Assembly: GCF_910585845.1 (NCBI RefSeq)
Contig: NZ_CAJUHF010000036.1
Coordinates: 1 to 38,383, forward strand
DNA from: an uncultured Bacteroides sp.
Lineage (GTDB): Bacteria; Bacteroidota; Bacteroidia; Bacteroidales; Bacteroidaceae
Length of the DNA: 38,383 nt
Direction: 5' to 3'
Shown here: positions 25,680 to 33,488 of the stretch, piece by piece
Numbering within the stretch: position 1 is the first letter of the stretch
Layout: the number at the start of each line of letters is the position of its first letter
Program-made: the position numbers and the translations under genes
Notes under the pieces: generated by a model
Told to the model about the DNA's origin: nothing
The model's input: only the letters and a program-made list of their open reading frames with translations
Databases searched by the model: none

Positions 25680-26238
25680 GGTAGCCACCGTGCTCCGCCG
25701 ATGGAGCCGACTCGTTCATCGGGATCTTTCGTTCTTCTTTTCGGGGATGGTATTGATCTATGCCATCTCCGGCATTGTAATGAATCACCGGAATACGATC
25801 AATCCCAACTACTCGGTCGAGCGGCGGGAATACAGCATCACGGAAACAATGCCTCCACAAGCCGGAATGAAGAAAGACGATGTACTGCGCCTGCTGGCAC
25901 CGCTTGGCGAGGAAAAGAACTATACCAAGCACTATTTCCCCAAGGAAAACCAGATGAAGGTATTCTTGAAAGGCGGTTCCAGCCTGGTGGTGAATCTGTC
26001 TACTAAGCAAGCAGTCTATGAGAAGTTGACCCGCCGTCCTCTGCTCAGTGCCCTGACAAAGCTGCACTACAACCCCGGAAAGTGGTGGACACACTTTGCA
26101 GATGTATTTGCTGTGGGGCTCATCATCATCACCGTCACAGGACTCGTCATGGTGAAGGGAACCAAAGGCTTATGGGGACGCGGAGGCGTAGAGTTGGTAA
26201 TCGGTATTCTTATCCCCTTGCTGTTTCTCTTTCTATAA
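25666..26238 (+). CDS. PepSY-associated transmembrane protein
   Basis: 190 aa. TM1 at about 22-43 is preceded by RLVHRDLSFFFSG, with a conserved His/Arg entry and NH at the periplasmic side. A PepSY-like periplasmic region (about 45-140) follows, then TM2 (FAVGLIIITVTGLVMV) and TM3 (VIGILIPLLFLFL). PepSY_TM proteins of this short form are widespread in Bacteroidota next to TonB receptors; some are implicated in reductive iron release from siderophores. It overlaps the Cys/His lipoprotein gene. Family call good; role inferred. Confidence 0.8.
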   Translation: MKFSKVATVLRRWSRLVHRDLSFFFSGMVLIYAISGIVMNHRNTINPNYSVERREYSITETMPPQAGMKKDDVLRLLAPLGEEKNYTKHYFPKENQMKVFLKGGSSLVVNLSTKQAVYEKLTRRPLLSALTKLHYNPGKWWTHFADVFAVGLIIITVTGLVMVKGTKGLWGRGGVELVIGILIPLLFLFL

Positions 26239-26346
26239 ATGATACGAGACAACAATAGAAGCCGAATTATAACGTTTTTGAGCCCCAAAGGACATATCCG
26301 ATAAGCATCTGATTACAAACAACATACGAGCAGGTTATTTCTGTTG

Positions 26347-26412
26347 TATATTTAGGGTACCTCAGTCATATACTTAGGGTATCTCTGTATACGACTGAGG
26401 TACTTTCTGTAT
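26347..26412. repeat. 22-bp tandem array (3 units) that also forms a 17-bp hairpin
   Basis: Units of 22 bp start at 26347, 26369 and 26391; TTAGGGTAYCTC is shared by the first two, and the third is diverged. The same stretch holds an inverted repeat. Left arm 26357-26373 begins GTACCTCAGTC; right arm 26387-26403 ends GACTGAGGTAC; there is one mismatch in 17 bp and a 13-nt loop. It lies between the PepSY gene and the ABC operon, so it may act as a transcription barrier, although no clean T tract follows. Confidence 0.7.
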
Positions 26413-26505
26413 ATGTATCAGATCGGTCTATCGTTCTTTTGTAACAAATATTCACCCCTTTCATTCGTGCTTCTGCCATATCTATATTTAAAATAAAATA
26501 AGTCA

Positions 26506-27414
26506 ATGGAGAATATTATTGAATGCAATAACCTGACGCACTATTATGGCAAAAGGTTAATTTACGAGAATCTTAGTTTCAGCGTACCGAAAGGACGCAT
26601 CTTAGGTCTTTTGGGCAAGAACGGCACAGGCAAGACCACTACAATCAATATCCTAAGCGGTTACCTCAAACCCCATTCCGGTCGGTGCTCCATCTTCGGG
26701 CAGGACATACAGACAATGCATCCCGACACACGCCGCAACATCGGCCTGCTCATCGAAGGGCACGTGCAGTATCAGTTCATGACCATCCGCGAAATCGAGA
26801 AATTCTACTCCGCTTTCTATCCGGGACAGTGGCGCAAAGAAGCCTACTACGACCTGATGGACAAGCTGAAAGTGGCTCCCGGACAGCACATCTCGCGCAT
26901 GTCCTGCGGACAACGCTCGCAGGTCGCCCTCGGCCTCATCCTGGCACAGAACCCCGAACTGCTGATTTTGGACGACTTCTCCCTCGGACTAGATCCCGGC
27001 TACCGCCGTCTCTTCGTGGACTATCTGCGCGACTACGCCCGCTCGGAGAACAAGACCGTCTTCCTGACCTCGCATATCATTCAGGACATGGAACGGCTCA
27101 TAGACGACTGTATCATTATGGACTATGGTCGCATCCTCATCCAGCAACCCGTAAAAGAGCTATTGGACACCGCCCGCCGCTATACCTGTACCCTGCCCGA
27201 AGGTTACAAAATACCCGAAAGTAGTGCCCTGTCCGAAGGCAACAAGGACTTCTATCATCCGTCTGTCATCAGAAATACCTTGGAGACATTCTCTTTCTTG
27301 AGTCTGCCCGAAGTAGAAGAACACTTCAAAGCCCTGCAAGTGCCCTATAGCAACTTGAAATGCGAAACTACAAATTTGGAGGATGTCTTCATCGGACTGA
27401 CAGGGAAATATTAG
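26506..27414 (+). CDS. ABC transporter ATP-binding protein (Walker B Glu to Asp)
   Basis: 302 aa. Walker A GKNGTGKT (37-44), signature MSCGQ (132-136, usually LSGGQ), Walker B ELLILDD (151-157), H-loop His190 in FLTSH. The catalytic Glu normally following Walker B is Asp157, which often slows hydrolysis. A roughly 100-residue C-terminal domain follows the NBD. Family knowledge: single NBDs of this type pair with a membrane permease encoded next door, here at 27502. It may be an exporter or membrane-stress module; substrate unknown. A 16-bp palindrome starts on the last base of its stop codon. Confidence 0.88.
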   Translation: MENIIECNNLTHYYGKRLIYENLSFSVPKGRILGLLGKNGTGKTTTINILSGYLKPHSGRCSIFGQDIQTMHPDTRRNIGLLIEGHVQYQFMTIREIEKFYSAFYPGQWRKEAYYDLMDKLKVAPGQHISRMSCGQRSQVALGLILAQNPELLILDDFSLGLDPGYRRLFVDYLRDYARSENKTVFLTSHIIQDMERLIDDCIIMDYGRILIQQPVKELLDTARRYTCTLPEGYKIPESSALSEGNKDFYHPSVIRNTLETFSFLSLPEVEEHFKALQVPYSNLKCETTNLEDVFIGLTGKY

Positions 27415-27429
27415 AGAGTTGCAACTCTC
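27414..27429. promoter_or_regulatory. 16-bp perfect palindrome after the ATPase gene
   Basis: GAGAGTTGCAACTCTC is fully palindromic and begins at the G of the TAG stop. It could be a dimer-binding site or attenuate read-through to the permease. It is followed by TAACTCCCTAACTTAC (27450-27465), similar to the tamB-tamL spacer. Confidence 0.5.
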
Positions 27430-27501
27430 CAGTTAATCAGGACTATCGGCCAGTAACTCCCTAACTTACAAAACAATTTTTAATAAAACAACAACCCAAT
27501 T

Positions 27502-28170
27502 ATGAACGCTATATTTTATAAAGAATGGATCAAAACACGCTGGTACTTGCTTCTTGCGCTCCTTATGACACTCGGCTTCGCCGGTTACTCAATGTTGCGC
27601 ATCAACCGCGTAGTCAACATGAAAGGCGTAGAACACGTCTGGGAAGTAATGCTTACACGAGATGCCTTGTTCATCGACTTGTTGGAATACATCCCCCTGC
27701 TGATCGGAATACTGCTCGCCTTAGTGCAGTTTATGCCCGAAATGCACCGTAAATGTCTGAAACTGACTCTGCATCTGCCCTATCCGCAACTCCGCATGAT
27801 CAACCTGATGCTGCTCTACGGCCTGTCAGCACTACTTATCTGTTTCGCCACCAACTATCTGCTGATGGGTGTCTACATGCAACACATCCTCGCACCGGAA
27901 CTGTATTCACGGATTCTCCTGACAGCCCTTCCCTGGTATCTGGCAGGCATTGCCGCCTATCTGCTACTCTCGTGGATATGCCTCGAACCGACATGGAAAC
28001 GCCGTGTCTTCAATCTGGTCATCTCAGCCCTGCTGTTGCGTATCTTCTTCCTTGCACCGGCACCGGAAGCCTACAATGCCTTCCTACCCTGGCTGGCAAT
28101 CTACACCCTGTTCACTGCATGTCTCTCATGGTCGTCTGTCGCACGGTTCAAGGCTGGTAAACAAGATTGA
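27502..28170 (+). CDS. ABC transporter permease-like membrane protein
   Basis: 222 aa. The N-terminal MNAIFYKEWIKTRWYLLLALL is the usual opening of ABC-2-like permeases (cytoplasmic amphipathic helix then TM1). About six TM segments follow, including LLEYIPLLIGILLALVQFM, LMLLYGLSALLICFATNYL and WYLAGIAAYLLLSWICL. No specific family name was recognised. It is encoded 87 bp after the ATPase, so together they form one transporter. Confidence 0.7.
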   Translation: MNAIFYKEWIKTRWYLLLALLMTLGFAGYSMLRINRVVNMKGVEHVWEVMLTRDALFIDLLEYIPLLIGILLALVQFMPEMHRKCLKLTLHLPYPQLRMINLMLLYGLSALLICFATNYLLMGVYMQHILAPELYSRILLTALPWYLAGIAAYLLLSWICLEPTWKRRVFNLVISALLLRIFFLAPAPEAYNAFLPWLAIYTLFTACLSWSSVARFKAGKQD

Positions 28171-28350
28171 ACTGGGCGAACAAGGTAAAACAAGATCACA
28201 TAAATGAATGAGAGCAAATCTGTAAATGAAATCAGACAAGTGAATCTGATTAAGCCCTCAATAAAGCCAAACAGATTAACAAGGTCAATTAGCTCATCAA
28301 TTTCTCTTTCTAAGAATCCTCAAATTATCTTTTTAAGAATCCAAAAGACA

Positions 28351-29382
28351 ATGAAACATTTTAGCCAAATATTTTTATATCTCACTATCGCATTACTCCT
28401 TATCTGGCAATTGCCGTGGTGTTACTCTTTCTTTGCAGCGAAACCCTCTAAATCTCCCTTCTCCATGTACAGTACCCTTATTGATGATTTTGTCTCCATC
28501 GGTCAAGAAGAAGGCAAAGGCGTAGTACGCCACGACCAATCCGGCAATACGTACACGCAAGAACAAGTGGACAGCATTCTTCCTTTCTTCTACATCCGTC
28601 AGCTCATGTCGGACGAACGGTTTCCGGACAGTATCAAAGGCGTTGCCGTCACTCCGCGCGAAGTACAGACCACCAATTTCAATTTTCGCTCCACACCATC
28701 GGATATTAATGCTTCCCGGATAAAACTTTATCCCTTGTTGGAGAGCATGTCGGGACGCGTAGACCTGACGATGCCTGATGACGTGTTCCGCATCACCAGC
28801 AAAGGGATTGAATTTATCAAAATGGCAACCAATGCCATAGACACCCACAAAAGCCGGCAATTCACGGAAGCAATGCTCAAAAAAGGCTTCAAGTTCCCCG
28901 CACAGCGAGTTGCAGGCAACCCGACAACCCGCAAGGAGTATGACGAAGGTTATCTGCTCTTGGATAATGAAGGCAAGCTTTTCCACCTGAAGCAGACCAA
29001 GAACCGTCCTTACGTACGTGCCATCCCCCTGCCCGAAGGCTTAAAAGCGAAGTATCTCTTCATCAACGAATTTAGAAGCCGTAAAACGCTGGGCTTCCTG
29101 ACCGATGCGGATAACAATTTCTATGTGCTGAACAACAAGACATACGACTTAGTCAAGACCGGAGTTCCCGCCTTCAATCCGGAACAGGATGCCTTGTCCA
29201 TCTTCGGTAATCTGTTCGACTGGACTGTTTGCGTTAAGACCGACAAAGCCGATGAGTATTACGCCCTGAATGCAGACGATTATTCACTTATCAAGTCCGT
29301 CAGTTTCCCAACGCAGGACGGAACAGTACCAGGATTACGGTTTACGTCTTCACGGGATAAATATGTAAGACCAAGATTATAA
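28351..29382 (+). CDS. DUF4857-type membrane-anchored protein
   Basis: 343 aa from the ATG at 28351; an upstream in-frame ATG at 28204 would add 49 Ser/Lys/Asn-rich residues with no signal character and is rejected. One N-terminal membrane helix (about 7-25, FLYLTIALLLIWQLPWCYSF) is followed by an extracytoplasmic domain. Features such as GYLLLDNEGKLFHLKQTKNRPYVRAI and GFLTDADNNFYVLNN look like beta-propeller-type blades that read out a value. I recognise it as DUF4857, which accompanies ABC genes in Bacteroides. It is probably an accessory subunit of the upstream transporter. A strong terminator follows. Confidence 0.65.
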   Translation: MKHFSQIFLYLTIALLLIWQLPWCYSFFAAKPSKSPFSMYSTLIDDFVSIGQEEGKGVVRHDQSGNTYTQEQVDSILPFFYIRQLMSDERFPDSIKGVAVTPREVQTTNFNFRSTPSDINASRIKLYPLLESMSGRVDLTMPDDVFRITSKGIEFIKMATNAIDTHKSRQFTEAMLKKGFKFPAQRVAGNPTTRKEYDEGYLLLDNEGKLFHLKQTKNRPYVRAIPLPEGLKAKYLFINEFRSRKTLGFLTDADNNFYVLNNKTYDLVKTGVPAFNPEQDALSIFGNLFDWTVCVKTDKADEYYALNADDYSLIKSVSFPTQDGTVPGLRFTSSRDKYVRPRL

Positions 29383-29404
29383 ATAAAGGAATCCCTATTA
29401 CCAA

Positions 29405-29460
29405 TTACGCAAATGTGGGTGTGTCAATCTTGTTTTTTTGACACACCCACATCTACGTAA
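29405..29460. terminator. bidirectional terminator between convergent genes
   Basis: ATGTGGGTGTGTCAA (29413-29427) pairs perfectly with TTGACACACCCACAT (29438-29452) across a 10-nt loop. An outer TTACG/CGTAA pair (29405-29409 and 29456-29460) extends it. The T-rich part lies in the loop. It separates the DUF4857 gene (plus) from the RluA-type gene (minus). Confidence 0.8.
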
Positions 29461-29486
29461 TTCATTATGCTAAGATTCTTTATACT

Positions 29487-30158
29487 TCATATCATCCTGA
29501 CCTCTTGCCAAAGCCTCGTCTTTGGCACTGGTGCCTCCACCTCTATTACTTCTTTCGATACCGGATGTACAAAACGGACGAAACGTGCATGCAGGCAGAT
29601 ACTTCCATCCGGATTGGAGCGTGCCGAACCATACTTCAGGTCTCCCTTGATGGGACATCCCATCTTTGCCAACTGGCAACGTATCTGATGGTGTCGTCCG
29701 GTCTTCAAATCCACTTCTAACAGAAAATAGTTCTCCGACCTACCTATCATACGATAATGTAGAATTGCTTTTTTACTTCCGGGCACCTCTTTATCATAAG
29801 CATAACTCTTATTCTGCTTCTCATTGCGTACCAGATAGTTCACCAATTCTCCTTCCGGTTCCTTCGGGGCATCTTTCACAATAGCCCAGTAGGTTTTCTT
29901 CACCTCACTATTCTTGAACATTTCATTGAGGCGGGACAATGCCTTGCTGGTTTTGGCGAACACAACAAGACCGCTCACGGGGCGGTCCAGTCGGTGAGTG
30001 ACACCGATGAAGACATTTCCGGGTTTCTGGTATTTCTCTTTCAGATACTGCTTTACAATTTCCGAAAGCGGCGTATCTCCCGTTTTGTCTCCCTGAACGA
30101 TCTCGGAAGCGGTCTTATTGACTATAATTATATGATTGTCTTCGTATACGACAGTCAT
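29487..30158 (-). CDS. RluA-family RNA pseudouridine synthase
   Basis: 223 aa from the ATG at 30158; the longer frame to 30302 lies inside fabG and is rejected. The catalytic motif HRLDRPVSGLVVFAKT has Asp58, and the later GRHHQIRCQLAKMGCPIKGD is the second conserved block of RluA-type enzymes. There is no S4 domain, so this is the short form that converts specific uridines to pseudouridine in rRNA or tRNA. The target cannot be told from sequence. It starts 8 bp after the fabG stop on the same strand, so it belongs to the TetR-fabG operon. Confidence 0.9.
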   Translation of the reverse strand: MTVVYEDNHIIIVNKTASEIVQGDKTGDTPLSEIVKQYLKEKYQKPGNVFIGVTHRLDRPVSGLVVFAKTSKALSRLNEMFKNSEVKKTYWAIVKDAPKEPEGELVNYLVRNEKQNKSYAYDKEVPGSKKAILHYRMIGRSENYFLLEVDLKTGRHHQIRCQLAKMGCPIKGDLKYGSARSNPDGSICLHARFVRFVHPVSKEVIEVEAPVPKTRLWQEVRMI

Positions 30159-30166
30159 ACGCGTTC

Positions 30167-30913
30167 TTACATATTCATACCACCATCTACCTGGATCACC
30201 TGTCCTGATACGTAAGAAGACATATCGGAAGCCAGGAAGGTAGCTATGTTTGCCACGTCTTCGGGAGTACCGCCACGACGCAAAGGAATCTTCTTTGCCC
30301 ATTCGGCTTTTACTTCATCGGGCAATGCGGCAGTCATGTCGGTCAGGATGAAACCCGGAGCAATGGCATTGGCACGGATACCGCGGGAACCAAGTTCCTG
30401 AGCAATAGATTTAGCCAAAGCAATCATACCAGCCTTAGAGGCTGCATAGTTAGCCTGTCCGGCATTGCCATGAACACCCACTACAGAGGCCATATTGATA
30501 ATGCTACCTGCCTTCTGACGCATCATGATCGGTGTACAGGCATGAATAAAGTTGAAAGCAGACTTCAAGTTCACGTTAAGAACCATATCCCACTGTTGTT
30601 CGCTCATACGCATCATCAGACCATCGCGGGTGATACCTGCATTGTTTACCAGAATGTCAATACGTCCGAAATCGGCATGAATAGCTTCTACGACTTTCGC
30701 CGTGTCTTCAAAGTTAGCGGCATTTGAAGCATAACCTTTGGCCTTCACGCCCATTGCTTCGATTTCTTTTGTTGTATTCTCTGCATTCTCATCAATTACC
30801 AAATCCGTGAATGCGATATTCGCTCCTTCAGAAGCAAACTTCAAAGCGATAGCCTTACCAATACCGCGTGCAGCACCGGTAACAATGGCTGTTTTTCCAT
30901 CTAATAATCCCAT
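30167..30913 (-). CDS. fabG: 3-oxoacyl-[ACP] reductase FabG
   Basis: 248 aa, the standard length of the classical SDR fold. NADPH site TGAARGIG (12-19), NNAGIT (90-95), and catalytic Asn115, Ser143 and Tyr156-xxx-Lys160 (YAASK). The C-terminus YVSGQVIQVDGGMNM is typical of FabG. It reduces 3-ketoacyl-ACP in fatty-acid elongation. It lies 9 bp downstream of a TetR regulator gene and 8 bp upstream of the pseudouridine synthase gene, so it is likely co-transcribed and perhaps controlled by that regulator. Confidence 0.94.
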   Translation of the reverse strand: MGLLDGKTAIVTGAARGIGKAIALKFASEGANIAFTDLVIDENAENTTKEIEAMGVKAKGYASNAANFEDTAKVVEAIHADFGRIDILVNNAGITRDGLMMRMSEQQWDMVLNVNLKSAFNFIHACTPIMMRQKAGSIINMASVVGVHGNAGQANYAASKAGMIALAKSIAQELGSRGIRANAIAPGFILTDMTAALPDEVKAEWAKKIPLRRGGTPEDVANIATFLASDMSSYVSGQVIQVDGGMNM

Positions 30914-30922
30914 ACTTTTTAA

Positions 30923-31522
30923 TTATTGGTTAATATTTTCTTTTCTACGCAACGCCCCAAACACGATGTTGACTACGTACCTATCACGTTCTTCATCAGT
31001 CAGTTTGGCTCCTATATGTCCTCTTATGTAAGGCACTTCGATACCTTTCACGCAATAATGCACCAGTTCGGCCGTCATATCAACATCATCTACCTGAAAT
31101 ACTCCTTTTTCCACACCCTCTTGCAGTACTGTCTTGAACAGTTGCAATTCTTTGGCATCAAATCGCTTACGCACTTTCTCCACTCGCCATATATCGCGGA
31201 AGAAAGTGGCACGAAGGGTTCCATTTCGGTACACAACTTCTTTCACCGCATCCAAACGGGTGTAAATCATTTCAATAATCTTCTGATCGGGCGAAATATC
31301 CTTTTCCGCTACTCTCTTCATCACATCCAAAAGGATCTCTAATTCGCTCTCGACAACAGCCGTATAGATTTCTTCCTTGCTTTTAAAATAGGTATACAGG
31401 GTTCTTCTACCTTTTTTAGAAGCAAGGGCGATATCATTCATCGTGGTATTCTCAACTCCCATTTTAGCAAACAGCTGACGGGCCACATCCACTAATTTAG
31501 CTTTTGTCTTCGATACAGTCAT
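30923..31522 (-). CDS. TetR/AcrR family transcriptional regulator
   Basis: 199 aa. N-terminal HTH at about 15-60: ARQLFAKMGVENTTMNDIA then ASKKGRRTLYTYFKSKEEIY, the TetR DNA-binding signature. The C-terminal ligand domain is helical and unassigned. It heads the operon TetR-fabG-RluA type with gaps of 9 and 8 bp. By analogy with FabR/FadR-like regulators of this fold, a fatty-acid or acyl-CoA signal is plausible but not shown. No clear dyad was seen at its promoter. Confidence 0.9.
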   Translation of the reverse strand: MTVSKTKAKLVDVARQLFAKMGVENTTMNDIALASKKGRRTLYTYFKSKEEIYTAVVESELEILLDVMKRVAEKDISPDQKIIEMIYTRLDAVKEVVYRNGTLRATFFRDIWRVEKVRKRFDAKELQLFKTVLQEGVEKGVFQVDDVDMTAELVHYCVKGIEVPYIRGHIGAKLTDEERDRYVVNIVFGALRRKENINQ

Positions 31523-31556
31523 ATATTAATAATTGCACATTGCATAATAATTTGAG

Positions 31557-31588
31557 CAAAAGTAAAACTTTTCCGCATACCACACAAG
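31557..31588 (-). promoter_or_regulatory. promoter of the TetR-fabG operon
   Basis: On the minus strand CTTG (31588-31585), 20 bp, then TACTTTTG (31564-31557). It is 34 bp before the TetR start codon. Confidence 0.7.
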
Positions 31589-31713
31589 AATTCATGCATT
31601 TTATTAACATTCGGGCAGAGGTACGTTCTTTTTAAGTAGAAATATTATCTCATTATTTATCAACGCATTAAAATACTCATTTTGTTTTTTTAATAAAAAT
31701 ATGATGGATTTTC

Positions 31714-31744
31714 TTTGTTTATTCAGCTAAAAGCAATACCTTTG
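31714..31744 (+). promoter_or_regulatory. promoter of tRNA-fMet
   Basis: TTTG (31714-31717), 19 bp, TACCTTTG (31737-31744): a full match to the Bacteroides consensus, 14 bp before the tRNA. Confidence 0.82.
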
Positions 31745-31758
31745 CACCCGTTAAACAT

Positions 31759-31831
<73 letters not shown>

Positions 31832-31839
31832 CTACAAAT

Positions 31840-31867
31840 AAAAAGACCGTTAAAAACGGTCTTTTTT
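31840..31867 (+). terminator. Rho-independent terminator of tRNA-fMet
   Basis: AAAAAGACCGTT (31840-31851), loop AAA, AACGGTCTTTTT (31855-31866), ending in a T run. It begins 9 bp after the tRNA. Confidence 0.9.
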
Positions 31868-31983
31868 CGTATTCCGAGTATTCTGTCTTTTTTATCTATA
31901 TTCCCATCAATAAATGCTCAGCTCCTTATTCTATTTGAAAAAACAGGAGACAAACATCATCGTTACAGAACGAATGCTTTTAT

Positions 31984-32115
31984 CTTATGAAACAAATAAA
32001 ACCATCTCATAAGCTGAAAAAAATCATCTCGTGAGATGAACATTTTCACCTCACGAGATAAATATTTTCAGCCCACGAGACGAAAATATTCAGCCCATGA
32101 GACGAAAACAACCAT
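31984..32115. repeat. 22-bp tandem array, family A (6 units)
   Basis: Units of exactly 22 bp start at 31984, 32006, 32028, 32050, 32072 and 32094. The consensus CTCRYGAGAYGAAWATTTTC matches the array at 378-597 in the same orientation. The core varies among CTCATAAG, CTCGTGAG, CTCACGAG, CCCACGAG and CCCATGAG, mostly keeping near-palindromic symmetry. There is no coding potential. Confidence 0.88.
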
Positions 32116-32192
32116 TCCCACTGCCGAATTTCTACAGTACCAGCCATCTGTTTTTTTCGAATGAAGACTTGACAATCCGTACAAACACAACA

Positions 32193-32242
32193 CAGATTGT
32201 ATCAGGAATAGCTTTTTTATTCTCCGTTCCTGATACAATCTG
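32193..32242. terminator. 16-bp perfect inverted repeat downstream of the GntR/ABC operon
   Basis: CAGATTGTATCAGGAA (32193-32208) and TTCCTGATACAATCTG (32227-32242) form a perfect 16-bp stem with an 18-nt loop, 47 bp past the last stop codon of the minus-strand operon. A T run is inside the loop rather than after the stem, so a terminator role is plausible but atypical. Adjacent sequence repeats its ACAATCYGAYG word (32235 and 32255). Confidence 0.6.
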
Positions 32243-32288
32243 ATGCTTCTCTATACAATCCGACGTTTCTCTCTAATTAAGCAACTGC

Positions 32289-33104
32289 TTATTCTGTCAC
32301 TACAATCTTTGCCGCCCGATCCAATCTGATGTTCAACAGAGCCTTTTCCGACTGGGGCATCCAAATCACCTCACGGCATTCACCCTTTTCCAATATACAT
32401 TTCTGTTCATTGGAAGCATACAGATATTCCGTATCAACGTGGAAAGCATCTGATTCTACAATCCAATTATCAATTTCATCAAGATTCAGATGCAAATGCA
32501 AAGCCTCACCGCTATTGAAACGCAAGTTGCCGGATTGGGCAGACAATGCCTTGAAACGACAATTCTCCACCTCTGTATAAGCATCCGTAGAGAAGGCCAA
32601 AGAGTCACGCTCCAAATCCTTGAACGTTACAGGTTGAAACTTCAGACAGGAAGTAACCTGCTGGACATTGGCAGGAAGGTAAAGTACCATCTCTTCCGAA
32701 CGGACATTAACATATTCAATACCACAGTATTCTCTCTCCAATTCGCCCTTGTCAAAACGTAACGAAATGCGCAAAGTATCTCCCACTGAGTCTAACGACA
32801 AATAACGCTCCAGCCCAGACAGGCAGGACAAGCTACCGGTCAGACTGTCAGTAGGAATAACTCTCAAAGGAAAGAAGGCAAACGCAATCCGTTTCATGTT
32901 TCCATTATCACAGACTATCCTCCTGTCCGATACAAATTGTATCACCTTACAGTCCGGCAACGAGACGCTCTTTCTCTCCCCACCAATCTCCATGACAGAA
33001 TCGTCCTCACTGATTATCAATGCGGAAGCATAGAATATACAGCCGCACACTGCAACCAAACCAGCAAGCAACATTCCCAATATGATATAAGTTGTTCGTT
33101 TCAT
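32289..33104 (-). CDS. uncharacterised membrane-anchored protein
   Basis: 271 aa. One N-terminal hydrophobic segment (about 6-28, YIILGMLLAGLVAVCGCIFYAS) acts as a signal anchor. The rest is extracytoplasmic, beta-rich and without a named domain. Segments such as FKALSAQSGNLRFNSGEALHLHLN resemble the repetitive strands of GIN/adhesin-like beta-helices, a weak resemblance. It starts 12 bp after the GntR gene and is the last gene of the ABC operon, so it may belong to the same envelope-response unit. Confidence 0.7.
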   Translation of the reverse strand: MKRTTYIILGMLLAGLVAVCGCIFYASALIISEDDSVMEIGGERKSVSLPDCKVIQFVSDRRIVCDNGNMKRIAFAFFPLRVIPTDSLTGSLSCLSGLERYLSLDSVGDTLRISLRFDKGELEREYCGIEYVNVRSEEMVLYLPANVQQVTSCLKFQPVTFKDLERDSLAFSTDAYTEVENCRFKALSAQSGNLRFNSGEALHLHLNLDEIDNWIVESDAFHVDTEYLYASNEQKCILEKGECREVIWMPQSEKALLNIRLDRAAKIVVTE

Positions 33105-33116
33105 AATCTTCTTCTT

Positions 33117-33485
33117 TTATTTTTGTTTTTCACTAAATTCACGGTACATGGCAGACAGTTCCTTTGCCGAAATGCCAAGAGTATACATCTGCTTGAAAAA
33201 ATAATCTATCTCTTCTTCCATAAAATACTTCTTTTTCAACGACAATATCAATTCGCGGGCACCAGAAGAGACGAAATAACCGATGCCACGCTTGTTGTAA
33301 ATCACCTCTCGTGACTGCAGGTAATCGTACGAACGCATCACCGTATTGGCGTTCACCTCTACCACAGCCGCATATTCCCTGACCGACGGTATGCGCTCTT
33401 CTTCGCGGTATTGTCCGAAAAGCACTTCGTCACAAATACGGTCTGCTATCTGAAGGTAGATAGGCTTGCTTTCTTTAAAGTTCAT
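33117..33485 (-). CDS. GntR family regulator, YtrA type
   Basis: 122 aa. N-terminal winged HTH at about 10-72 (KPIYLQIADRICDEVLFGQY, then IPSVREYAAVVEVNANTVMR) with only a short about 45-residue helical tail, the YtrA subfamily architecture. These proteins commonly repress an adjacent ABC transporter operon and their own gene. It lies 3 bp after the permease and 12 bp before the hypothetical gene. A dyad at the operon promoter (35274-35295) is the likely operator. Confidence 0.9.
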   Translation of the reverse strand: MNFKESKPIYLQIADRICDEVLFGQYREEERIPSVREYAAVVEVNANTVMRSYDYLQSREVIYNKRGIGYFVSSGARELILSLKKKYFMEEEIDYFFKQMYTLGISAKELSAMYREFSEKQK

Positions 33486-33488
33486 AGA

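Noticed and set aside
28204..28350. 49-residue extension of the DUF4857 protein
   Set aside because: It is hydrophilic and repetitive, precedes the membrane anchor and contains an AATCAGA/TCTGATT dyad typical of a leader.
29525..29540. TTGGCAC-like match to a sigma-54 promoter
   Set aside because: No TTGC at the right spacing and it lies inside a coding sequence.
30159..30302. N-terminal extension of the pseudouridine synthase
   Set aside because: It lies within the end of fabG and has no similarity to the family; the enzyme starts at MTVVYEDNH.
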